Positions 23,909 to 38,378 of a DNA stretch of 64,000 bases are shown piece after piece. Source of the DNA: Sweltsa coloradensis (Eukaryota; Arthropoda; Insecta; Plecoptera; Chloroperlidae); the NCBI GenBank assembly GCA_024449915.1, contig JAMZAV010000029.1:1736001-1800000 (forward strand), given 5' to 3'. The translations under genes were made by a program, and so were the position numbers. The notes under the pieces are model-generated. The model ran no database searches and was not told the DNA's origin. It was given only the letters and a program-made list of their open reading frames with translations. Positions within the stretch are counted from its first letter, which is position 1. Each line of letters opens with the position of its first letter.

Positions 23909-24334
23909 TGCTTACTTACTAACTTTGAAGTAAAATTATTTCAAAAGTCACGATACAATCCCTTTTGGGAATTTCGACGTTTGTTTACATGGATACCTAC
24001 CCTCCTTTGTTTATTTAGATTATTGTTTTGTTCACTGCTTTCTTGATTATTTGCACGGTCCTCTGAGCTTCTTATTGGACTCAACTTTAATTCGGACGAA
24101 TGTTTGGAGATTTAGAAGATCTTAAATCCTTGTACAATCTTGAACCAATTTTAAAGTATTTTTCACAATGTTGTTGCAAGTGGAATTTTAGGCTTCACAA
24201 TATTTTTGGTCGAATATTTCCGGCAAGTTATCGATCGACAAAGCTACATTTTTTTAAGATTAGAGTCTACCTACTCATGTAAATAAATGCTTTTAGTGGC
24301 GGATATTAAATTTAAAGCCTACCTTGCCAACTCT
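23909..24334. other. 5' flank of the F-box gene
   Basis: This is the likely 5' UTR and promoter zone for the minus-strand F-box gene. No clear TATA box, initiator or other motif could be singled out against the AT-rich background. Confidence 0.4.
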
Positions 24335-24440
24335 GTAGGCACCGACAGAAATTACAAAACCCATAACAACCGGATATCGAACCCGGGTCTCCCGATTGGA
24401 TTGCCGGTTGGACGCTTAACCCCTATGCTACCGAGAAGGT
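24335..24440 (-). mobile_element. tRNA-like SINE fragment (reverse)
   Basis: The reverse complement contains CTCGGTAGCATAGGGGTTAA (A-box region) and GGGTTCGATATCC (B-box). No body could be delimited. Confidence 0.55.
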
Positions 24441-27400
24441 TTACTTTATTAATGGATAAACTGTCGTTAACTTATTAATAATAACTTATCAATTTATATA
24501 TACCTTTTTTGTGTAAGAAATCATTAAAAAATCGTACCATAGACGATTCATCGTCCCAAACATCGCTAAAACATTATTTACCAAATTACAATGTTATTCC
24601 TACAAAGTTTAATTCAGCACATTGCCCATTAGTTTGCAACAGTTCCTGCTTCCTTTTTCCCTTTGTTATATTAAACTTATACTATCACAATTTAACAGAG
24701 TCGTTTGCATGTCTCTTTCTTATCTAGATTCAACCTTTAAACCTATATAACGCTTTATATATAACAACTAGTTTTAAATTTTGTTTTTGATCCCTTTGTA
24801 TCGCTCGGTTTAATACGATACCCCTGTTGTTTGGATAACTTTGTGACATTTTTATGCGACAATCTCTCACCGAATTCCCCGTCCTCCCCCCCCCCCCCCC
24901 TCCTCAAACAACGGTTCTCCTAGCCCACCCACCCACCCACCACATATCCCAGAGCGCCGGGTAAACACAAGCAGAATAATGACCAACTAGTCGGTTCGAA
25001 TGTGTTGGGATGCTGAATGCAGCACATCGAATGTAATAACACAGAACAGTGACAAATGTTACGAATTGTTGTATTTTAATTTGAAATGGGCAATAGTTCT
25101 CAATTATCATCGATTGTTTCGATGTTCTTTATTAAGATTAAATTTTGTATACATATATATTTACAACCCATGGATGTGCACATGATACATATATTGGAAC
25201 TAAATTACATGAACAAAATGTAAATTCTAATACAAATACATGAAAATTATTGTTTTTAAAATGTATGTTACAAAACTCGAGGGGTTGGAGTTGTGTAAGA
25301 ACTTATCAAGGGAATACTATTTACATTTATCCGGTAAGTATTTCTTGACGTCACACTTATGTTTTGTAATTTTGTATTTTTTTGTGGGAGATTATTGTTT
25401 ATTTTTGTAAAATGAATGTGAACAGGACGGAATCAAACCTTTAGGTGTATTTCTTGTGTGATGGGTGTGATTGGTCGAGTTTTTAAGGAAAGGTTCAGGG
25501 ATGGAAAATACTTAATTGGGAAAAGTAAACGCAAACAGGTTTGAACTTGGACCAACTATAACCCTAAACAATTGTATACAATTAATGATATAATAATTTA
25601 AAACAATAATCTAAATTGAATTACCTTCTACCAAATTATTAATTTTGCCGTTTGATGACAATCTATATGGACGGTGAGACTGACGGACGTACGGACAGAA
25701 AAGTAATGCACATAGGGGCGTTGCCGCGTTACGCTTCTTAAAATATTACACTTGTTTTGTAGTAAACACCATTAATTTCTGTTGGTATAATTTTAAACAT
25801 GTTTTTTAGACACTTTTAAAATTATAGTGCAATGATTTGGATTGCTTATTATCCGCGATGGCTTACACATCTCAAGCGAAGGAGCGATGCTTGAAGTGCG
25901 TGGGTTTGAAGTCTTCATTATGCATTAGTTTTATAAAATGTGCTTTATACCGATCTATCAGCAATCGTTTCCAATCGGGTTGTAGTCAGAAATGCGGACG
26001 TTCACCGTCTAGAGTGCATACGTTCGTACTTTTAGATTGACATGCACAAAAATCAACATTTACTTGTTCTGTTTTCACCTAAGTAAATTCTTATTTCTCG
26101 TTTAGCTTTTTTTGTATTAAAGTTACAGCTTTTGTCCCGCGAGTCTTTAAACTCTAAACAAAATTCAAAATTGTAGTCGTTATTTACAACTTTCGCATGT
26201 TCAATCGGGACCAAGATTTGTTTAACAAAATATCTTGAACGAAAAAAGGCATCACTTTTCTGTATGCTCACAGAATATATCTTGATGGATGAAAAAATGT
26301 AGACCTAATTCAAAAAGAATGCACGCACATTTTCGGCTAGTATCGCGTCGTTCTCTTGCTAATTTGATTGGGATTACAAACGTCGTCCAGTCGTATACAA
26401 TGCTGTTTAGTTCTAAACGAAAACGTTAATCAACAAACAATTACCACTTACGTTGATTAATGGCCATCCTAATAGTACTTAGTAGTTTGTTTACGAAATA
26501 GATAATGGTCTAAAAGAAATAAATACTCCATACATTACTTGGATTAATGTTCAAATATAACCCTTACAGAAAGATAAAGTGTGGTCATTAGATCTAAAAT
26601 TACATACGAATAACACATAAAATTGTAATATTTCATCTTCTTTTCAATGTAAGTTAATTAGACAATTATTATCGAGCGCGGGGTGATTCTAAATATTTGT
26701 TTTATGTATGCTCATAATAACAGATTAAGTATCTCACACATCTAATGGCAAATTTTAACTTTTGATATCTTAATTATATCACTATAGCGTTTAACACGGG
26801 TTGGTTCAAGTAAAGTTGAAAGAGAGTTTACTGAATTACGTTTTAAATTTTACTGTAGTTACCATCATTAGTGATTATATTTAAGTTTTCACACATCGAG
26901 CCATTTTGTCACGTTATGCTTTGGAAAACAATATGATTTGATCAACTTCGATTATTATAATGTTTTGATTTTTTAGTTGTTGGTCTCACCACACTAGTTG
27001 AACCGTCGTTGTTTTCACCCGCTAACCCACTAACCCAGTCGGTCCGTGTTGCTGTTTTCTTTCTTGCAAGTTTGATTATATTATTATATTTTTTAAATTG
27101 TACAAATAATCGTAAATTAAGATGCACAACTCCATAAAAAGATAGAAAAGGGCCATGAGGCCCAGTCACAAGTGTCTAACTTACTGTGCCTAAGTTATAC
27201 CTCTTAAAACCACATTAAAAATACAATAGAAATAAATAAACAAAAAATATAAAAGTTGATAGTAAAGGGTGAACAAATGATGGTGAACATTTTGATAGTT
27301 AAGGGTGTACAAATGATGGTGAACAATAATTTGATGACTTATTACTTTTGGAATATTACATGATTTGATCTCTGATTTTTGTCATACATCATATTCGTTT

Positions 27401-29581
27401 GAATGAGATCGTCTGATAAATCTTTTTTTGTCTTTGGTTTTGCTTTTCAGGTGTTTTTTTTCCTACTTTTGTCTGTTCATTTATTTAACTTGTTTTCAAT
27501 TGTATTTTTAGTGTACTACTACCACATTTTTTATCAGAATTATTGCCTTTCACACATTGCAGAATGCCTAATATTAATATTTCAGAATTTTAACTTCAGT
27601 TAAATTGTGTTTGCTTTTATCTACTTACCCTTAATGTTTTGTTCACTTTCATAAATCAGTTTAAAATAAATAAATAATTATATAAAAATGCCTGGAGATA
27701 AATGTCCTTCATAGTGGTTACGATGTTACAATACCATATAATTGAGTACACTCATCGATCTTGGACGTAGTAAAAACTTTCCCCCGTGAGGTTATTAAAA
27801 TTAAAATAAATTACTTCTCACTCCCATCTGACGCGTTAACATAATACTATTCTTGTTGAAAAATAGCTAGCGCAAGAACATGTGTAATATTTTGTTGCGA
27901 GTACAAACATTTGTAAACTTCACTTACCAAGTAAAATAAGTCGCGCTTTGCGATGTGTGGCTGTTGTTAAAGTAACATTGAAGCACAAAAACAAGAACGT
28001 TGTTATGGATGGCCTGGTAAATTAACCTGATAAGTGCAGCGAGCCTTTGCCTAGTTAATATCGAAGTGTTTTTATAGATATTTAGAAATTTAGGGAATAA
28101 TTTGTACAGCAAAAATATCGCAACGCTTTTTCAATGACGCTTAAAAAATAAGAATGTTAGATTTGGAACTTTGAATTAATTTTCAAGATGTCAAATCAAA
28201 ACAATTTTTTCACAGTTGACCTGTAATTGACGATCTTTAATAATTACTTAAAATTATAATTTTTTTTTGGCTCCTAGGTTATTTAAGTCCGGTGCGATTT
28301 TTATATCATTACATACAAACATAAGTTATATGACGGTGACATTAATTAAAATAATATTCTTGAATTACATAATATCATTGTACGTTCGATATAAGTTTTT
28401 AAATAAGTTTTGGACAACATTTTTAATGTGTTTGTAAATAAGAAAATATTCTATTGAATAATTTTTCGAAAAATGTTGCACCGAACGTTTAAATTTGTGA
28501 ATTGTTACTTAAGTTTGCCTACGTCATGGCTACAATTGCTCAACAATGTGTTTTAATTTCAAATCAAAAGTTTTATTTTGAACATCCATAATGCATAGAT
28601 TCTGGCAATGAATATGACACACTATTACGAAAACATCGTGATTGAAATATTATCAGTTATTTTACAAAAAAGTATTTAAAAATGCAATCGTTCTTAGTTA
28701 TACACGTGACTTCAAAATACGTTAATAAAAATATATCACCCTCGCAGTTCTAAGAAGTGGTTTCAGTAATGGACTTAATGGTTTAATATAAGCACGTTGT
28801 TATCGAGTGGACTGTACAAGTTATGGTTTTTATGTATTCATATTATATTCAATAATAGAAGTCAATTTTGTATTGAAAAAAAATCATCGCAGACGAAGAT
28901 TTAAATCATTGATCTTCTAATAGGTGGGCCGGATAAACAAACAAAGCAAGAGTCACAAAGTTTATGTGTGACTCATTTTAGTTCATCCAAATAAATAAGG
29001 AGCTACATCATAACACAATGCAAGTTTGAACTAGATTTCTCAAATTCTACAAATTAATTTCCAAGAAGTGTATTGTGACATCCAATGCAACTGCAAACGC
29101 CACCTGATCTGGGATTATCTCTCGAATCACGTAGCACAACGAGCGTTACACGTGCCAAACTAGGTCGCTTCAAATAATAAAACATCTCGACAGTTTTAGA
29201 TTATAGTGTTGAGTTAATGCATCATATATTGTATTACGTTTACCATTTCGAAACAATTTGTTAACTGAGAATTTACACACGTATATTTCAACACGAATCT
29301 TTCTCATTTGTGATGTATTGAGATAAAAATGAAGATCATCTTATTTTTCAGTTTTAAACACACGGATTACTTTTTCGCAATAAACATAAACCAAAATAGT
29401 TAAATAAACAAATAATAAAGAAATACGATTGTATTTAGTGTTACCTACTCAGTTATATAACTGATTTTTTTATATATATTATTATACATATGTTTAACCT
29501 TGGTTTAATAGTAGGCGACTATGACGCTGTTATGTCAGTACTTTAGACAGAAATTTAAAAAAATGACTACACCATATACAT

Positions 29582-29612
<31 letters not shown>

Positions 29613-30448
29613 AAATAATTTTTATAGTAACCAAATTTATAGACTAAAACAACGTTTTGTTTTAATTGCGTCTATATTTTTAACTGCAAATGGCAAATGT
29701 AGACGATTACCTAAAAGTCGAATAAACTGTCGTATGAAGTGACTAAATTTTAGTCATCTGATGTATGCTTTTTTTCAGAGTTGATAAAAATGTTATTGTG
29801 CACATATTTATTTGAAAAGCAAAGGAGCGCGACTTATTCTCTCGCTAACCTGTGTTAAAATATTGGTTTTCTCGCTCTATACCCTGTGTCACTTGTGGGT
29901 GTCGGCGCGACCTCGGGCAGACGCAAAGTGATTGTCAGACACGTTTTGCTCGTACCTTGGTATCCAATAAAAATAAAATAAGTACAAAAGAATAAATAAC
30001 AGGAGTGGTTATTTTTAAATGTATTCAACGTCTGTTGTGTTCAGGTTCGAAAAATGCTTTTCAAAGGAAGAACATAAAACAAATATTACACACAAAACAA
30101 TACACGATAATTGAAGTAATTTGTAAATAATATTACACCAACAATGTACAATATGACAATCAATGCAATTTTTAAGAGCGTTGATAATTTATTTTTAATT
30201 AACCAACTCACATATTAATTTGGTTTTCAGTGGTGGACTTCAATAACTTAAAACGCCCGAGTCAACCTTGTCATCGCTTACCCGATTCGCGAATTTATGG
30301 CTAATCAAAGATAAATGTTAGGGATTTGGGATTTTTAAGATCGAACATAACTTACCCTTACGAACAATTTTTTGTAAGTGATAAAATTTTATATTATCTT
30401 GCATTTGCAGTTGCTAAAAAAACAATTCAGAGAAGCTCTGCCCTACTA

Positions 30449-30930
30449 AGCAAGAAAGTCCAACTACACTGTTGGTGATTTTTAAGTTAGAGGTACAGTA
30501 CGATGCGGAGAAACATTTTTCTGTCTAATGTGCTAAGCTAGAAAGCCCTAACTACGCTATAAATAAGTGTACTTTGTTATGTAGTTTGCCCTTACTAAAA
30601 AATTAAGAGCATTTACTAAGGAAGAAGGCCCTATGTTCACTTTTGCTATGTAGATAGGGCTTTTTTACCTAGTTTTGATTGCGAAACAAAAAATAGCTAT
30701 GATTTGTTTTCTAAGACTGTGATTTTTCATCGCAAAAAACACTAACTACATTTACTTAATTTAATATCCATCATATCCCTGTAAATTATTTCTATTTGAT
30801 TTTAGTACTTCATTAATCAAATTGTATTAATATTATATAAAGGATCTTTGAATTTCAAATTATTTAATGCACTAATTTTAATTTTCCTCAAAAGTATGTG
30901 GCAAAAGTAGATAGGGCACTTTTGCTTAGG
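30449..30930. repeat. Motif repeated three times at 83-bp spacing plus one inverted copy
   Basis: CTAAGCAAGAAAGTCCAACT near 30450, CTAAGCTAGAAAGCCCTAAC near 30533 and CTAAGGAAGAAGGCCCTATG near 30616 are spaced about 83 bp apart. A related inverted copy lies at about 30900-30930. Sequence between the motifs is not similar, so this is not an ordinary tandem repeat. Confidence 0.45.
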
Positions 30931-31864
30931 AGCTGATGTTCTCGTTTTTAAAAAACAGGGTTTTCTTTTTCCTTTAAAGCTATGTGTAACATTCACATTC
31001 ACTCCCTCATATATTCAAATACATTATTGTTGTCTGAGATGAAAATAAAATAATATTCGTAAAGAAAAATTTTATTTGTGGAACACAAGCCTATTTGTCA
31101 TAACTTGGAACTATAGCGCATATCGCATCTGATTAGTGTTTGCCATAGCTCACGGCTTAAGCTTATTTTAGCTGAAAGATACGCAAAAAAAAAACGTATT
31201 CCATTAAACGATTTAATTGTTTTCTGTTCGCAAACAGTTGAGGTGTAAGTGGGTCATCCTACACCGAGCACGCAAACAAACACAGGCGAAACTTACTCTA
31301 ATCCACACAACGCTGCTGTGTATTAATCCCCTCCCACACCAGTTGAAACGATCTTATTCATTCCACTCTGCTTTTTACTTTGTGTTTCACTGAGTTGCAC
31401 TGCTAGTGATAAACGGATTTGAAAGTAAATTTAAATTTACACTAGATGTTATTTGCTTTGAGTCGTGCAAATTAATTTCGTAATCTTATTACTAATCCGC
31501 TTAAGATCATAAATACACTACCTACCTTCGAGAAGACTGATGCCCCGATGGCTAGCCAGCATATTATTACCTCTCTCCTAAGCATACTTCTAGCCTACTC
31601 GGATGGGGCGCAGTTTTTTCTTCAAATGTTCTTGACAATAACACACACACACAACACAACACATTTTTTTTCTTTTTTTTCTTTTCTTTTTTCTTTTCAT
31701 TTCATTCCCCACCCTTTTTATATTTGATTCATTCATAAACGTTGGTGTTTCAAGGTAATTTATTAAAAACTTGCCTACACTTACTCGGTCTACCCGAAAA
31801 AGTAGTCATGAATGCATTTAATATCCTTTTTATTTGTTATCAAATTTGTTGAGTTTTTAATGCA

Positions 31865-32000
31865 TTGTTGTAATATTACTATTTCAAATATTTACTTAAA
31901 TGTAGTTCATTGTTGTGTCTGCATCTATGTAATTAGATTTATTTAGTTGTCCTCCTTTGTAAATCAGTTTTTATAACTGAATAGGATAGACATAAAATAC
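31865..32000 (+). mobile_element. SINE/LINE 3' tail fragment
   Basis: CCTCCTTTGTAAATCAGTTT, then TATAACTGAATAGGATAGAC and an A/T-rich end. Related tails occur near 48778-48830 and 55295-55445. The CAG-TATA-CTG stem-loop recalls the SINE A tail, suggesting mobilisation by a shared or related LINE. Confidence 0.5.
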
Positions 32001-33000
32001 AAATAATTACAAAAATGTAATCGTCATAATTTTCTATTTGCATTTCTACTGTTCTTTTATGCACCTGAGTAGACCTTTTTTGGATGTCGTTTGATTTTTT
32101 CATATAATTTTTATAATTTTTCTTTAGTATTTAATTAATTTGATGTAAAAGCCTTTATCGCAATTGTGGAGTGTTCTTGGTGGAAATAAAATATAAATAA
32201 TTTTATTGAGAATGTTGGATGTCCTTTAGAGCATTATTTACAGTGTTAAAATGTCCCTTTTAAAAACCACATGATCACCAAATCCAGCAAATTTCCACTT
32301 AGATTTCGGTAAATTTGTTAATGACCAATTTTCATCCAAAAAATTGGAAACGTTTGGAGATTGTTTGCAAAGAATAGAAACAAATAACATTTCAAATTAT
32401 TGTCTCCTTCACGAGATTTGAAAATAACTACAAACAATGATGGCCCATTGACGGTCAGTTAGTAAAAAAAGCATTATTCTGTAAATGTGCACTGATCGCG
32501 GAAATACAGTCTAACTTGACATACTGGTGCAATCCACAAACTTAAAGAAATTTTTTTAGCTTCGAAGTGAACCAGACTTTTAATCCTTGCATTTCTCATT
32601 TAAGCCGTGTTTTCCCAAGGTCATGTAACAGTCTCAAATGTAGAAATAAACAAGAATTTTTCTAAATTTTACTCCATCTCTACATCACCAGTCATCGTTT
32701 TAAACATCTCTATTGACAAACAAGACGTAAAGAAATAATATTATCGTTATTCGAATTAACATTCCAATCATCCTTTCGTATAATGTATATGACGTATGAT
32801 TTTTTTAAAACAAATACATCTTAACTAAATATATAAGCGTCATACTTTAGTACTTAAAAAAACAATTATCTTCCATACTTGATTTGATTAATATTTATTT
32901 CGAATCTTTGTGTTTTATTATAAATTTTGTAAAGAAAGAGAGCCGGTTTAATTTAAATTAATTTACATTAATTGTTTTATATTTTGATTGATGTGTCTAG

Positions 33001-33719
33001 GGCAAAGGGTTTGCGACTTAGTTACAAGTGGTCCATAGTTCGATACCAGCCACAGGCAATACGGTCTAAACGCGTTAACCAGGGTTTCCTTAGTTAATTG
33101 AGCGAGTAATGTGACAATGTTGACATAGTGAGGGTATGTTAGTGTGCATGTGTGTTAGTATTAAACAATCCTCGGGTCTCCAAGCTAAACGCATACTCAC
33201 ACCCAATCTAAGAAACACAAACACACATTTACACACACTTTCATGTTCACTTATTATTGTGTTTATTATCCTATTAATTTTGTTATTTTGTAATGTATTG
33301 AAACGTTATTTTTTTTAAAATAGGCTGTTAGACATGAATACACATGAGTATCTATAATGCAATTTTGTATTAGATCAACAAAGCTGTCCGGTGAATTTTT
33401 CCCGCGAAAATTTGATATTAATTAAATAAATAAATAATTATTGGACTTATTCAATATTATATTGTGGCAAACAGTTATAAGTTATAACACACCAAGGTTA
33501 CTTCTATGACTAAATAAGGGAATTGTGTATCGTGAGTTTGATAGACATAGTGAAAGATACAATCGACCATAAGAATATCAAGGGGTCTAGTTTTACTTAC
33601 TATACCCAGCCCTTGATTTACTTCTGTTCGAGGGTATACGTTACATACAAGTTCAGATACTGAAGCACCCATCTATGGAGTGAAACTAATCGTTTAAGTA
33701 TAAGCAACGTTCAGCTATA
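33001..33719. other. Gene-free stretch with a tRNA-like remnant
   Basis: A decayed tRNA-like segment (TTGCGACTTAGTTACAAGTG, AGTTCGATACCAG) lies at about 32998-33060. A half copy of the small foldback at 7808-7877 lies near 33578-33630. Nothing coding is seen. Confidence 0.4.
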
Positions 33720-33920
33720 TTTGGTGGAGGTGCCGGATAAGTTAAACTGCGCAGTTTCGTTCAGCTTAGCCGCACACCCTTATCCCAAGGGTCAGCTATA
33801 CAACACTATGGATAAGATTTATTCAAGGAAGATTTGAATAGAAATGCATGCCAGTCGGTCGGTCATGTTCGGTTTTTATCGTGAGACGTGCGTTTGCAGA
33901 CGGACGGACAGAAAAGGTAG
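33720..33920 (+). repeat. Dispersed repeat with GGTGGAGGTGCCGG start and GACGGAC end
   Basis: It runs from TTGGTGGAGGTGCCGG through a variable centre to GTGAGACGTGCG and GCAGACGGACGGACAGAAA. Partial relatives lie near 13095, 25670, 36325, 36885-36945, 45902 (reverse) and 53927-54065. Confidence 0.55.
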
Positions 33921-33935
33921 ATATATTTTACGACA

Positions 33936-34508
33936 AGGAAGCTTCGCAAACGCTTTTTTTAGTCGCGTTGATGGATGAGCTTTTTTAATAAGATTTTAGT
34001 TTGCGTGGGATATCTTTACCTTTGCAAGTGCTTTTTTAATGCATTGTAGGTGAATGTTGTCAAATTTCTATTGTTACTTGCTATTTGTAATTATAAACCT
34101 CTAAAAACTCATATTAAAACCTTATTCTATGGATTCTGGCTAACTTTTTCATTTTTTTCTTTCATAAGGTTCTACATCACCATAACCTTAATGCCCATGT
34201 AAAATATGAACTTTGTAGCCCTACCCGTTTGGTCAGAATCGGCCCAAATGTCACGAAAATATCGCACTAAAAATCGAAAAAAAATCGTAAAAGTACGATA
34301 TTCATGAGAAATATTTCTTCGATTGTACCCAAAAACGTGGCAGGTCTAAGTTCAGAGATTTCGAAGGTCCCCTCCAATTTTCATCAAGATCGCATATATG
34401 CCGTTTGACCGGTAGTGAGCGAACAAACAGACAGAAAAAAAACAAAAACATTGGAGCTAAATTTTTTGAGGGGTCAGTGAAATTGAAGTCTTCGCTTCGC
34501 TCATCCAA
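33936..34508 (-). mobile_element. Helentron/HINE-like element H2 (reverse)
   Basis: Its 3' end (left) is GGAAGCTTCGCAAACGC ... GCGTTGATGGATGAGC, and its 5' end (right) is CGAAGCGAAG and TTGGATGAGCG in reverse. The interior holds ATTTGGGCCGATTCTGACC and TTTTTTTCGATTTTTAGTGC (reverse strand), shared with H4 and H5. The terminal CTAG is mutated. No protein is encoded. Confidence 0.6.
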
Positions 34509-36320
34509 AAATTATGGGAACATATATTCAACAAATGCAAAAGCTACGTGGTTCTTTATAAGCTATGATGCCGTTCCAAACAATAGATTTAAAGCTGAGC
34601 TATATAATATTGATAGCGAAGCAATATAGTTGAACATCACATTTGTAACTGACGTGTACACTTAACGGGCGATATGCATATCACGACTATCTTGACACGA
34701 ATCATCATTTGCCACTAGTTTTTCCTAACACGATAAACTTTTATTGTTTATTTATGTTAAACAAGGTATGCACTAAAATAAAATCATGAATTAAAAATAA
34801 TGATGTGCATTGTTTGTCATTAAAAAAACTCCACTTTGTTTCATGTAGCGATGTGCAGGAAATAACGACGCAATAATTATGATCGTGCATTCGAACATTA
34901 GGTCAACGTTTAATACAACGTCCGTACTAGTAGCATAAAAACTACAGTGATGTTCATACCATCACAATAAAATAAAACCTAATCTAATAAAAAGTCGCAT
35001 TTCCGAGTTGACCTAGATAGAATAGCTGCGGGTGATTTCATTAGTTTTGTGAGCCATACCGGACTCGGGACGCAATCAGACTGTTACATGGAGACATTCG
35101 ATATATTATTGAGTTATGACGGGATACTGTGGGATGTACAGAGGTAGGAGGATCAACCGGAGGTTAATTGAAATCGCTATCTTGTTTTCTGATACGTGAG
35201 GGCAAACTAGAGGGATGGATTTACTGTTTTCTTACAGTGTAGACCCAAGAGGAGGGTTCGGTAGCCCAAGACAAAGTTTCAATGTTAAATGTCGATAAAA
35301 AATCGTTTAAACGCCAAGTTGAATATTTACACATTATTATAGTTTGCGCACATTAATTTTAACTTGAAAATTTGAAACTTTGGAAGGTTGGTTTAAAAGG
35401 ACGCAAATTTTGAATAAAACAAATTTTACATTTTAAATAATTTAATAATTTGAATTAAATGCTTTAAAAATACTAAACAAAAACTATTTGTTGGCTTTTT
35501 TACGGTCAGTTATTAAAACAACAACAGTATTTTGTATTGTGCCGTCTTCGCGACAAGCGGACATTCTAACGTGACCTTATTTTGCAAAACACAACTTTAT
35601 GGGACACAGATTTATGTATTTTTTTTATTTTTTTTATGTATTTATGTATGTGTGTGATTTTATTTTATTATTTTTTTCCACAACACATAAATTAATAAAA
35701 TGTCATAAGGATGGTAGAAAAGAGCATAGGTCCAGACACTCTTGGTTACTGCCAAACTTATAACAATAAATATATTATTTAAAAATATAACAACAATAAA
35801 TATCAACAACATTAACAACCACTAGTAAAACTTATAAGAAGTGTACACTTGAACGAATTATTATATAAATGAATCAGTTAAAGATTGTAGAAACATGTTC
35901 ATAAATTTTCCTGAATAAAACTCTGTATTATGTATTAAAATCTGATTTGTTCGAGCTCATGCAACAGTCTTGAAACATAATTAAAGAAAAGGCAATTATT
36001 CTATTTCGTGGTAGATGTATGCGGACTAAATAAATATTGTTTTGGTACAAACTACTCGTACTGATAACAACAGGTCACACCAAACATGCAATAATTATTT
36101 GAGAGGTCCACTGTTCGATTCCAGCTACTGCATGAAATCCTTACTCAAGAGAATACTAAGATTATTCTCAGTTCAACTGTGAATGCTATGAAATATAACA
36201 CTGCGCATTTCTTATTATTTCTTATTTTACACAGTGACTGGAGAACCCACTATGTGTAATTATGTACTAAACCAAAATATCGTCAAATAACCTAAAATAT
36301 AATTGTATCGTAAATTTTAA
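34509..36320. other. Gene-free AT-rich stretch
   Basis: A decayed tRNA-like fragment with CTGTTCGATTCCAGC lies near 36110. Nothing coding is recognised. Confidence 0.45.
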
Positions 36321-38370
36321 TTTTTGGTGGAGGTGCCGGGTAGAGAAACTTTTAGCGTAGAGATTCTTATTTGTTACCTTCACTTCATAATACTGTTTAA
36401 AAAAAATATATATATTATTAGCTGAGTTTAGCTAAAATTATCAAAACAGAATAATTTAATTATGCTTTACGCATTGTTAATGGTAGAACAATCAGATATA
36501 ATCAACAGTATCAGATGTAATAATAGCCGTGACCCTTCACAAATAATAATAACAATCAGACGTTATATCCTTTCATATCTACACCTTCTTATAAAATATC
36601 CAATATTATCAGATTCCCTGATGCCAGTTGGCAGTTTATACAGTTTTATACCTTTCACAAAGTAACGATTTCATTACTGCGCATTCGCCCCTAAATTCAA
36701 TGTACACAATATTATCTTATACATTAACGAGCACGGGTACAAGTGCACTCAAAATATCGCACGAAGCTAATTATAATTAACTTTCTGGCGAAGAAGGATA
36801 TACAAAGATTTAATATCTGCTTGAGGTGGTCCTGGGTTCGAAAATATCCCATGTTAAATGATCTTAGCCCTGTCCACCGCGTGTTGTCAGATGTCATGTT
36901 CTGTTTTTATAGTGAGACGTGACACTCGAACAGAGGGACGAACCTAGCTTCTCTCCCAATTATAAGAATCGATATTTAAATTAATATGGCTGACCACCAC
37001 AAGTATTGAAATTACGCGAAATAACAGTTTTTAGTAATATCTCGAGAACGGTAACAAATATCGTAAAACTGGTTGCAGACTGTATGATATGTGGTTTTGT
37101 GATAACTATAGCCAGCACGAAAAAAGATTGTAATGTTATGGTAATTTAATTTTGTATCTTATATTTTATTACTTAAATTAATATTTAAAAAAATAAATTT
37201 GCACAGATTATTATATTTGAATATCTTTTCTTGCATTACATTGTTTAAACAAAGCCAACATATTATCTGCAATCAGTTTTTCAGTTTTGAACCATAATTT
37301 TGCGTGGTTTTTATATTGGTGGTGGACTAACATCTTGAGTTTCAAAATAATAACACACATTGTCACTAATACTACTAATCCTTGTACTTAGACATACACA
37401 CGCACAAGCATAATCGCACAATTCGCGTTCAACATAATGTTCTTCCACAACAATACCTTTTTTCCCCCTAATCGACCACAATCGTCACTGCACCCTGTTG
37501 TAATTTGAGACAAGACATAAATGAAATGCTACTGAAGAAGGAGTAATCTTGGGGGGGTCGGGTATAGTAGGTGCTCATATTACCAACTTCGTCACCCCGG
37601 GCAGGTAACCGGAGACCCGCGCAGAGTGTTGAATGAGGGGGTTATAATTATGTGAAACGAGGAGAAGGTTGGAGTATATAAAGAGAGTAGAGTTACAAGA
37701 GGAGGTTGTATATGGGAGAGAACCACGATAAAAATAATGTTGGAGCATTAAAAAGTAAGTTAACTTGCGAAGCTTAGGTATAAACTTCACTTTTCAGCAC
37801 ATCCCTTCTTCTGTATGTGATACATTTTCTTTTCTTTAATTAATCTGATTCTTTTTACATTTTGTATTTCAATTTCAGGAAAATTCATTTCACATATTTA
37901 ATAGATTGTTTTAAATATTTAATTTATATTTTCTTATTTTATCATTATTTATTTTAAAAATAAGAAACAAGGTAAATTTACATGTTGAAGAAAATCAGAG
38001 AAAGAAAGCCCCATAGCAAGGAATGCGGAAGTCTGATGCCATTTATAACAACTTAGCATAAATAGGATAAAATTGGTCAATAAATAAAGAAAATATTGTG
38101 GAATCAAAATATGGTAGGCCAGAAATTAAACATACATTTTAAATGGCAATTTAAATAAAATAATACATTTCTGAATTTTAGAGACATGGTATTTCATAAA
38201 GTAACGGCACGGTTGTAAAAATGATTATAGGTGTTCTTGCACGAGGAGGGTTTAAAATTGTTTTATTGATTTTGTTATAAAATGTTATTATAGTTTTTTC
38301 TTTATGTGCGTATTTGATATATTCTCATTTATATTAATTGTCCTATTTAAATCAGTTTGTTTTTATTGAG
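36321..38370. other. Gene-free AT-rich stretch
   Basis: It contains parts of the GGTGGAGGTGCCGG/GACGGAC repeat (36326 and 36885-36945). No exon is seen. Confidence 0.45.
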
Positions 38371-38378
38371 TTTAAGAG

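Larger units (their letters stand above)
24441..33000. other. Long gene-poor AT-rich intronic stretch
   Basis: I see no coding exon. Contents recognised: a C homopolymer and GGGT-type patch near 24884-24945, a GACGGAC tag near 25670-25700, a SINE A tail fragment near 29445-29475, a half copy of the 1227-1380 foldback arm near 29508-29570, a repeated CTAAG-AAG-CCC motif at 30449-30930, and a LINE/SINE-like 3' tail near 31865-32000. Confidence 0.45.
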
